Source of the DNA: AB-137-C09 sp964458185
GTDB taxonomy: Bacteria > Pseudomonadota > Zetaproteobacteria > Mariprofundales > Mariprofundaceae
Direction: 5' to 3'
NCBI GenBank assembly: GCA_964458185.1
Contig: CAYWFG010000048.1
Span: forward strand, 1 to 5,443
Length of the DNA: 5,443 nt
The notes below the pieces were generated by a model. The model made no database searches. It was not told where the DNA came from and saw only the letters and a program-made list of their open reading frames with translations. The position numbers and the translations under genes were made by a program. Numbering within the stretch: the stretch's first letter is position 1; every line of letters begins with the position of its first letter. This document shows, one piece after another, positions 1 to 5,321 of this stretch.

Positions 1-192
1 AGGTGCTGCCAACAGCCCGTCCATAAATCATATCAAACTCAACTGACCCAGTGCCATAGATTTTTCTAAGGAGCTAATACCTACCGTTTTAATATATTTC
101 TCAATTATAATTGGCACAAATTTATATGCATAAGCATTATTAAACACCATTATCATGGTAACTACTAACAATATTTGAATCGAATATTTCAC
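1..192 (-). pseudogene. 5' part of an unrecognised exported-protein gene, apparently frameshifted and cut by the window edge
   Basis: Read leftward, a GTG at 192-190 opens a 54-codon frame ending at TGA (30-28). An AAGGA lies about 10 bases before the start. The product begins with Lys, then a hydrophobic run (ILLVVTMIMVF) and a plausible signal-peptidase site after NNAYA at about residue 22, followed by YKFVPIIIEKYIKTVG. The frame ends in an ordinary-looking but short tail. Adding one A to the A5 run (plus-strand T5 at 61-65) instead gives ...SSLEKIYGTGSVEFDMIYG... with no stop to the window edge, which looks more protein-like. I therefore read it as the start of a longer exported protein with a one-base lesion or a sequencing undercall. 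I do not recognise the family. A real 54-residue secreted peptide is the alternative. Confidence 0.35.
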
Positions 193-210
193 AATAATAT
201 ATTCCTTTAT

Positions 211-262
211 CGGCTAGCCGCGTTGCAGAAGTTAGACTATGCTATGATCTCACTTCTGCGAC
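211..262. repeat. 10-bp palindrome and adjacent 15-bp imperfect inverted repeat in the intergenic region
   Basis: CGGCTAGCCG at 211-220 is a perfect palindrome. Next to it, GTTGCAGAAGTTAGA (222-236) is complementary to TCTCACTTCTGCGAC (248-262) at 13 of 15 positions, with one further G-T pair, around an 11-base loop. No T-run follows on the plus strand, so it does not look like a standard intrinsic terminator. It lies between the leftward frame starting at 192 and the rightward promoter at 299. It could be an operator, a structured leader of the leftward gene, or the end of a small mobile repeat. Confidence 0.6.
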
Positions 263-298
263 TTTCTATCCAATAAAATGAACGGACTAAAAAATAAC

Positions 299-327
299 TT
301 GATGATAAGTTGGAGTATAGTTATAAT
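299..327 (+). promoter_or_regulatory. Sigma-A-type promoter of the RiPP-like operon
   Basis: TTGATG (299-304) matches the -35 consensus TTGACA at four of six positions. It is separated by exactly 17 bases from a perfect TATAAT (322-327). Transcription would start near 334, giving a leader of about 20 bases before the ATG at 354. It is the best promoter I see ahead of the operon, and the downstream genes are too closely packed to leave room for obvious others. Confidence 0.6.
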
Positions 328-340
328 TCTTTAAAAAAAA

Positions 341-347
341 GGTGGGG
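341..347 (+). promoter_or_regulatory. Ribosome binding site of the small peptide gene
   Basis: GGTGGGG, preceded by AA, lies 6 bases before the ATG at 354. It is a strong Shine-Dalgarno-like site and the main evidence, with the promoter upstream, that the 51-codon frame is translated. Confidence 0.65.
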
Positions 348-353
348 AAAAGT

Positions 354-509
354 ATGCAAAAAAATAATCATATGAAAGAAAGTTCGAAGGTGGATGAAAC
401 TGGTGTAACTGTTCGACCTAAATTGAAATTGAGCGACTTAAATCAAGAAAATATCAAGGATATTGACTCTATGTTTGGCGTATGGTTTGAAGTAGACCAC
501 TGCGATTAA
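354..509 (+). CDS. Putative RiPP precursor peptide, 51 aa
   Basis: This short gene begins at an ATG served by a strong ribosome binding site and is the first gene after the promoter. Residues 1-40 are polar and charged (Lys, Glu, Asp, Asn) and include the segment VRPKLKLSDLNQENI (20-34), which resembles the leader of a modified peptide. The last eleven residues, FGVWFEVDHCD, differ in character: three aromatic residues, then Val-Asp-His-Cys-Asp. No signal peptide or membrane segment is visible. The location just ahead of an oxygenase and a radical SAM-SPASM enzyme makes it the likely substrate, with the C-terminal 11-13 residues as the core. Phe41, Trp44 and Phe45 are candidate sites for aromatic-to-side-chain crosslinks, and Asp, Val or His for hydroxylation. 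I know of no family with this exact sequence. The substrate role is inferred from context. A non-RiPP small protein remains possible. Confidence 0.65.
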   Translation: MQKNNHMKESSKVDETGVTVRPKLKLSDLNQENIKDIDSMFGVWFEVDHCD

Positions 510-517
510 GAGTCAGG

Positions 518-1743
518 ATGAACTTTAAGGAGTTATTTCTTATTTGTTACTTTGATATAGGGTCCTCTAGTAAAGAGTTTTTTTTTGCAAGAAATTAAGC
601 GAAGAATTTCCTAAGCATAAAGTAAAAATAGAACCTATTCAATATATTAAGTGTCCTATTGATTCAGTTTATACATTAATAGTAATTATACCTTTACTTG
701 GTGATAACGACTTAATTCCTGAATTAGAATCGCAACTGTGTAATTACCTAGCGTTAGGCGACTTTAAAGAATATAAAATTTTTATTATCTTTAAAGGAGA
801 TCGACACCAATCAGATGAATATATTTCAAAAAAAAGTCCTGCCTATTTAAAGACCAAAAGTATTTTTTATAAATACCCACAGATAGTTATTATTGATAAT
901 AAACTAGATGAGTTTACCAATGATAAAGTTGTTTGCAGTTTATCTGAATATTTTCGAAAAACATCTAGAAATACTATTTCTATTTTAAACCAGATGTATC
1001 AGTTGATTGGTAGTCCTTTTGAATTTGATGCTTGTAAGAATTTACTGAATTTTTATCAATCAACAACAGGTAATAGCCTTGTAAAAGAATTATGTAATAA
1101 TGATTTTAAAAAAGTTTTTCAATTAATTAATATTCTTAAACCTGAAATTTTGAATCTAAGCTACGCATATATTTCAGAAAATAAATCACAATATATGAAT
1201 ATGATAGGGAGCGTAACAACGCTTGAAGCAAATTCAAACAATTTAACACTCCATAATATCATACAATTTTTCCCTAATCTTAAGAGACTAAATTTAGCTG
1301 CTAATAATTTATCTTCGGGTATAGAATGTATTAATAACTTGAAGCAATTAACAGATCTTCAATTATATAAAAATAGATTAAATTATTTTGAACTCGAAGG
1401 GGATTTATTGGCACAAATTAGAAGGATAAGTCTTTACAGAAATAAACTTAAAGATATTAACTTTACTGGTGATTGTTCGCAGATTGAATATCTGAATATA
1501 GGAGCAAACCCTATATCTACAATACCGAGTAAGCTATCTGAATCAAATAAGCTTACATTTCTTGGACTGGCTAGAACAAAAGTTAAAGACCTTCCAGATT
1601 GGATTTTTTATTTACCTTCTTTGGAGACTGTAGATTTAAGTTATATTGAAGATCAAATACCTACGAAACAAATAATGAAGCTTTGCAAAAGTAATATGAA
1701 AATAATTACAAGACCAGGATATAGTTATGAAAAGTTCTTTTGA
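518..1743 (+). CDS. Leucine-rich-repeat protein with N-terminal alpha/beta domain, split by a -1 shift at a T9 run
   Basis: An ATG at 518, eight bases after the peptide gene's stop, opens a frame that ends at TAA (596-598). The frame starting from TGC at 586 runs without a stop to TGA at 1743, but has no ATG, GTG or TTG before 994. Joining the two at the nine Ts (578-586) gives a 408-residue protein. Residues 1 to about 160 look like an alternating alpha/beta fold, with strands such as LFLICYF, YTLIVIIPLL, YKIFIIF and PQIVIID, perhaps flavodoxin- or TIR-like. From about residue 220 come roughly seven leucine-rich repeats (LKRLNLAANNL, LTDLQLYKNRL, IRRISLYRNKL, IEYLNIGANPI, LTFLGLARTKV). LRR domains bind proteins or peptides, so a scaffold, substrate-recognition or immunity role is plausible but inferred. 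The start site is only weakly supported: GTCAGG upstream is a poor ribosome site, and re-initiation after the peptide gene is likely. The 3' end overlaps the oxygenase gene by 17 bases. Confidence 0.7.
578..610 (+). other. T9 slippery tract followed by a small hairpin: frameshift site or lesion
   Basis: Nine Ts (578-586) follow GAG in the frame from 518. Ten or seven Ts, or a -1 ribosomal slip, would join that frame to the long downstream one. Eight Ts would not. Four bases later GAAATT (591-596) and AATTTC (605-610) can pair around an 8-base loop, a weak AT-rich stem. Runs of nine T or A are known sites of transcriptional slippage and of phase variation. They are also classic places for sequencing undercalls. 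The sequence alone cannot distinguish these. Confidence 0.7.
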
Positions 1744-2620
1744 ATATATTTTTGGCGGAATAACAAAGAAAGTATTTATCAATAAATACTTTGATAAAAA
1801 AACACTGCATATAAAAGGTTTACAAAATAAGTTTTCCGATATTTTTTCCATTGATGATTTTAACGATATATTGAACAGTAATCAGTTGTTATATCCAAAA
1901 GTAAGAGTTACAAATCACCGCAATTCAATACACAAGTATAATTTGATAGAAGATAAGAGTCTATATGAAAACAATATCAATAACCTTCTTGATAAAAAGA
2001 AAGTACTATTGGCCTTAGCTAAAGGCGGCACTTTAATATTTGATTCAATTCAACAACATAGTTTAAAGCTTGAGTCTTTTATCGATCAACTGGCAGATGA
2101 AATGAACACAAAAATTAATGCCAACTTTTATTACACCGCAAAAAATACAACTGGCGTTAATATTCATTTTGACCGTCATGATGTCCTTGCTATACAGGTT
2201 AATGGTTGTAAACGATGGTATTTTAAAGAGGATAAACACCAATTAAGTAAATCAATAAGGAATCAAAAAGTACCACATGTTAATAAACATCGAAATGGAT
2301 GGACTTCTGTCCTACTTGAGCAAGGCGATGCTTTTTATTGCCCTAGGGGTACTTGGCATTTTACGGAGACAGAAGGAGATAACTCATCTCATATAGCTAT
2401 TGGAATTTACCCAGCAACATTGAAAAAATGGTTAGAGATAATTATGTCGGATTCAAAATCTTCCGAGCTTCTAGAAACGTATGTGAAATATCCATTTGAA
2501 TCATCTGAACAAAGTATTAATAAAGATTCCGTCTACCATTTCATCGAAATTTTAGAAAAAGAATGTAACTGTGCATACGACCCATCTATTAAGCAGAGAG
2601 CCTATTTAGAACTAGAATGA
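1727..2620 (+). CDS. JmjC/cupin-type Fe(II)- and 2-oxoglutarate-dependent oxygenase
   Basis: This 297-residue protein has the signature of the cupin-4/ribosomal-oxygenase branch of JmjC enzymes, which hydroxylate protein side chains. HFDRHDVLAIQVNGCKRWYF (147-166) supplies His147 and Asp149 of the iron-binding HxD motif and the conserved QV-G-KRW strand. GDAFYCPRGTWHF (200-212) supplies the second His (211) after the PRG turn, and SSHIAIGI (221-228) is the closing strand. An N-terminal strand GGTLIFDSIQQHS (100-112) also fits. The C-terminal 70 residues are helical and may be the dimer or winged-helix-like part seen in relatives. The iron ligands are intact, so it should be active. The gene starts inside the end of the LRR gene and its last bases overlap the radical SAM start (ATGA), implying coupled translation. 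Likely job: hydroxylating the operon's small peptide. The target residue is unknown, and it could also act on an intermediate made by the radical SAM enzyme. Confidence 0.85.
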   Translation: MKSSFEYIFGGITKKVFINKYFDKKTLHIKGLQNKFSDIFSIDDFNDILNSNQLLYPKVRVTNHRNSIHKYNLIEDKSLYENNINNLLDKKKVLLALAKGGTLIFDSIQQHSLKLESFIDQLADEMNTKINANFYYTAKNTTGVNIHFDRHDVLAIQVNGCKRWYFKEDKHQLSKSIRNQKVPHVNKHRNGWTSVLLEQGDAFYCPRGTWHFTETEGDNSSHIAIGIYPATLKKWLEIIMSDSKSSELLETYVKYPFESSEQSINKDSVYHFIEILEKECNCAYDPSIKQRAYLELE

Positions 2621-3600
2621 TAAAGCAAGCTTATTTGGTACTAACTGAACAGTGTAACTTAACTTGCTCACACTGCATCAGAGAGTCTTCTCCTTACCGC
2701 AATGAAATAAGCGAAGAAACAATGCTTATTAGCGCAATAGAACAAATTCATCAAAGCTTTCCTCATATCTTAATTTCTTTGACAGGTGGTGAACCAACAA
2801 TATATCAAGGATTTGAACGACTATTGAATAAATGTCTAATTTTGGACGTAAATATCAGCATCAACAGTAATGGGACGACTAGTTTTTTTCATCCTAAGAA
2901 GTTAGAGAAGTGGCAAGGAAGGGAAAAATTATCAATACAAATTTCATTAGATGGAGTTGAATATCAACACGACTTAATCCGTGGAGGTGGAAGCTACAAG
3001 AAAGCATTAATAGCCATTAAAAGACTGAAGAATGCAGGAATAAGGTGTTGTGTTTCATCAACAGTCATAAGCATGAATTTTTTCGATAAAATAAATGAAT
3101 TTTTAAATAATATCGACTATTTAGACCTTGAATATATTGCAATTAAAAGAGCTACTTATGCAGGAAGAGCTTCTTCTGGAATGGAAATAGATTCTAAATC
3201 TTGGAATGATAAGGTTTACGAAATTCGTAAAATTCATACTCAAACAGAAGTAAGAATTAACCCTATGTTCGATTTCTCTCACTTGGATAAGTTAGATTCC
3301 TCTGTTATTTCTGAGATAGAGACACCTGCGTCGGTAAACTGTGGAGCAGGAACAGAAAAATTTTATATCTATCCAAATGGTAATTTGTGCGGATGTACAT
3401 GCTTTAAGGAACATCCAATGGGTAACCTATACAAGAGAACAATTGATGAAATCTTGAATGTACAGCAAGTTATTAAGGTCGAAAATCCAACGTGTATAAA
3501 ATGTAGATATTGGCATTTATGTAAAGGAGGGTGTCTTGGTAGTGGTTATCAACATAGTGGAATATTAGGTACTCCTGACCCTAGGTGCGAAAAGATTTAA
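2617..3600 (+). CDS. Radical SAM-SPASM peptide-modifying enzyme
   Basis: This 327-residue protein opens with the radical SAM core: CNLTCSHC, with Cys13, Cys17 and Cys20 holding the SAM-binding 4Fe-4S cluster, GGEP (57-60) for the SAM amino group, and SIQISLDG near 107. The C-terminus carries a full seven-cysteine SPASM motif: Cys242-X12-G-X4-Cys260, then Cys293-X2-Cys296-X5-Cys302-X3-Cys306, then Cys324. This arrangement normally binds two auxiliary clusters, and the family includes PqqE, anaerobic sulfatase maturases, AlbA and cyclophane-forming enzymes. It starts the core within a few residues of its N-terminus, so no fused peptide-recognition (RRE) domain is present and substrate binding must come from elsewhere, perhaps the LRR protein. 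It overlaps the oxygenase stop by four bases. The likely reaction is a C-C, C-S or stereochemical change in the 51-residue peptide; the chemistry cannot be read from the sequence. Confidence 0.9.
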   Translation: MIKQAYLVLTEQCNLTCSHCIRESSPYRNEISEETMLISAIEQIHQSFPHILISLTGGEPTIYQGFERLLNKCLILDVNISINSNGTTSFFHPKKLEKWQGREKLSIQISLDGVEYQHDLIRGGGSYKKALIAIKRLKNAGIRCCVSSTVISMNFFDKINEFLNNIDYLDLEYIAIKRATYAGRASSGMEIDSKSWNDKVYEIRKIHTQTEVRINPMFDFSHLDKLDSSVISEIETPASVNCGAGTEKFYIYPNGNLCGCTCFKEHPMGNLYKRTIDEILNVQQVIKVENPTCIKCRYWHLCKGGCLGSGYQHSGILGTPDPRCEKI

Positions 3601-3602
3601 TT

Positions 3603-3641
3603 CTTCAAACTGAACTTTGAAGTGGGTCCTTAGTCAAGGAC
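3603..3641 (+). repeat. Two consecutive short hairpins directly after the operon
   Basis: CTTCAAA (3603-3609) pairs with TTTGAAG (3616-3622) around six bases. GTCCTT (3626-3631) pairs with AAGGAC (3636-3641) around AGTC. They start two bases after the radical SAM stop codon. Neither is followed by a T-run, so a standard intrinsic terminator is not shown. They may stabilise the mRNA 3' end, or belong to the end of the decayed element next door. Confidence 0.45.
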
Positions 3642-3790
3642 AGGCTCCTAGCCACTCCTTCACCGCTTTCGATAGCTCCCTCGCTATCTCAGCATTATCT
3701 AGAAAGGTTGTCTTCCAGTTTTGGAGGTTATTGAGTCTAACGTTATGCGCGCTGGATATGGCTGACATCGACTGTTCTTTTATTACTCAT
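3634..3790 (-). pseudogene. Possible decayed IS3-type OrfA transposase fragment
   Basis: On the minus strand a 44-codon frame runs from ATG 3768 to TGA 3634. Its segment LNNLQNWKTTFLDNAEIA resembles the pattern of IS3-family OrfA proteins after the helix-turn-helix (an NWK..FL.NA type motif). A second ATG at 3790, with GGAG five bases ahead, starts MSNKRTVDVS, reminiscent of an OrfA N-terminus, but it stops after 15 codons in another frame. This fits an OrfA with a large internal deletion. The stretch is visibly richer in G and C than its neighbours and holds another inverted repeat, GATAGC/GCTATC (3671-3688). No clear terminal repeats or target duplication were found. The family call is by pattern memory only. 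The rest of the 3601-3927 gap holds no gene I can support. Confidence 0.3.
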
Positions 3791-3927
3791 ATACGCTCCG
3801 TTTTTTACTCAATACTAGCCTAAAAGGAATAAGGATTTAAAAAAACTGTTTGACTTATTGGGGTGCTGTACTCTGGGGTATTATAGTTTAGAAGGTGTTA
3901 ACTTTATAAATTGAAGAAGGTGAATCG

Positions 3928-5124
3928 GTGGAATACAATCCATATATACAAAAATGCAATGACCTAAGTAATATGAAGACTCGATTAATTGAAGAAACGA
4001 AATGGTTTGATAGCACGGATATTGGAATATTACTTTCTTCTTTAGAAGAGAAAGAAACGATGAAAATCGAACATAAGTCATTATTTTCTAAAAATGAAAA
4101 GGAGATCCAGCTTCTGAGTGAAAATATTCAGGGTACAAAACAATATATAAAATCTATTTTCAATCCTTTTAATTGGTTTGACGATGAACAAAAAACTTAT
4201 CGAAAGAAATTAAATAGACTGAAAAAAGAATTAATTGTAAGTAATGATAATAAAGATAAAACACTAAAAAAACTATCAACAACGAATAGTAAAATAAGTA
4301 CAATTAATTCAGAGGTTAAGAAATATGATGGATTTAATATAGAAAAAACATGCGATAAAATTAATAGATTAGATGCAGAAATAGTAGAACTAGAAAGGAA
4401 ACTAAGAGTTTTTTATGGGTTACAAAGTAATGTTGATAACGCATTGCGCCCTATTTTATCGCAAATAAAAGATTATGAATCCAGTATATCGACAGCTAAC
4501 ACAGTGATAGTTAAGGCAAAGTCATTTGATAGAAAACTAGATGTTGCTGATAATTCATACGAAAGATCAATGATACATGAAGAGTGTGAGAAATATTTTG
4601 ATGTTGGTAGCCCAAAAAAGATTATTAACCAAGAAGAACGGAAAATAAGGCAATATGAAAGAGATCTTATTAAATCTAAAAAAAGAGCAGTTGAAATAAG
4701 CAGAAAAGCGTCAAGAGAAATTAATAAAATAATTATTGATGGCAATAACTTATGTTATGAAGGTGGGGGGTTTGTTGGTTTAAACCCATTATTAACAGTT
4801 ACCAGAGAATTATTTAGTCAGTATCATGTCGTGGTTGTTTTTGACGCATCAATACGGTCTAAAATTAAAGCTAATGATAATAAAATAAGGTCTTATTTCA
4901 ATAGAAATATAGAAATACACGTTGTTGCAACAAAGCAACTTGCAGATGAAACAATTCTAGATATTGCATCACATGACGACGTTTGCTACATACTAAGCAA
5001 TGACCGGTTTGGTGAGTACAAAGATAAGGAAGTTGTGCATAACAATCGCGTGATAAGACATGAAATAGTTAGTGGAAAAGTGATTATTCATGACCTAAAT
5101 ATTAACTCAATATATGACTCATGA
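3928..5124 (+). CDS. Coiled-coil protein with C-terminal NYN/PIN-like ribonuclease domain
   Basis: This 398-residue protein starts at GTG, with AAGAAGG (3914-3920) seven bases ahead. Residues 35-265 are mostly long charged helices rich in Lys, Glu, Ile and Leu, typical of coiled coil, broken by a hydrophobic patch IFNPFNWF (77-84). From about 266 comes a PIN-like fold of the NYN/Zc3h12a type: IIIDGNNL with Asp271, VVVVFDAS with Asp306, ADETILD with Asp340, and CYILSNDRFGEY with Asp359. These acidic residues are where metal-dependent RNases of this class bind Mg2+ or Mn2+, so activity is likely. The substrate is probably RNA, and the coiled coil may drive oligomers or sense a partner. The gene is over 300 bases from the RiPP-like operon and likely has its own promoter, though I see no convincing one. 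The setting between a possible IS remnant and a toxin gene fits a defence or stress role, by inference only. Confidence 0.75.
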   Translation: MEYNPYIQKCNDLSNMKTRLIEETKWFDSTDIGILLSSLEEKETMKIEHKSLFSKNEKEIQLLSENIQGTKQYIKSIFNPFNWFDDEQKTYRKKLNRLKKELIVSNDNKDKTLKKLSTTNSKISTINSEVKKYDGFNIEKTCDKINRLDAEIVELERKLRVFYGLQSNVDNALRPILSQIKDYESSISTANTVIVKAKSFDRKLDVADNSYERSMIHEECEKYFDVGSPKKIINQEERKIRQYERDLIKSKKRAVEISRKASREINKIIIDGNNLCYEGGGFVGLNPLLTVTRELFSQYHVVVVFDASIRSKIKANDNKIRSYFNRNIEIHVVATKQLADETILDIASHDDVCYILSNDRFGEYKDKEVVHNNRVIRHEIVSGKVIIHDLNINSIYDS

Positions 5125-5272
5125 GAAATGTGTTATGTGAGTTAGATCATCGAGTAATTATATACTTTTATCATAAAAAAATACATTAATGGTGGATACA
5201 TATAGTCATTAAAACTCAGAGTGCTGAAATATTTTAAAGCAATGCACATAAACTTTAGGAAGTATAATCACT

Positions 5273-5313
5273 GTTGTTTTTTAATTGACTTTAAAACAAC
5301 TTATATATAAGAT
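5273..5313 (+). promoter_or_regulatory. Promoter with overlapping inverted repeat before the toxin gene
   Basis: TTGACT (5285-5290) is a five-of-six -35 match. With 17-base spacing it faces TAAGAT (5308-5313), a four-of-six -10; TATATA or GATAAT nearby are alternatives. GTTGTTTT (5273-5280) and AAAACAAC (5293-5300) form a perfect inverted repeat that brackets the -35 box, an arrangement expected of an autoregulatory operator for a toxin-antitoxin complex. Transcription from this pair would start only a few bases before the ATG at 5322. The remaining gap 5125-5272 holds no gene I can support. Confidence 0.4.
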
Positions 5314-5321
5314 AATAACCT

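Noticed and set aside
994..1743. ATG at 994 as the true start of the LRR protein
   Set aside because: No ribosome binding site precedes it, and about 140 stop-free, protein-like codons lie upstream in the same frame and connect to an ATG-started frame at the T9 run.
1636..1851. Minus-strand 71-codon frame
   Set aside because: It lies antisense across the LRR-oxygenase junction, with both plus-strand genes having clear domain matches.
3617..3823. 68-codon plus-strand frame after the operon
   Set aside because: It has no ribosome binding site, starts inside hairpin-forming sequence, has low-complexity Ser/Leu-rich composition, and lies opposite the likely transposase fragment. Best seen as a shadow frame.
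3848..3885. TTGACT and TATTAT as a promoter for the nuclease gene
   Set aside because: The spacing is 23 bases, too long for a normal sigma-A promoter, and the correctly spaced alternative -35 (TATTGG) is poor.
3881..4081. Minus-strand 66-codon frame
   Set aside because: It is antisense to the start of the nuclease gene, which has a good ribosome site and a recognisable domain.
4473..4745. Minus-strand 90-codon hydrophobic-looking frame
   Set aside because: Its Leu/Ile/Ser-rich composition is what antisense of Lys/Glu/Asn-rich coiled coil gives; there is no independent support.
5241..5309. Small 22-codon frame (ATG CAC ATA...) before the toxin as a possible antitoxin
   Set aside because: It has no ribosome site, is far too short for an antitoxin, and overlaps the promoter and operator.
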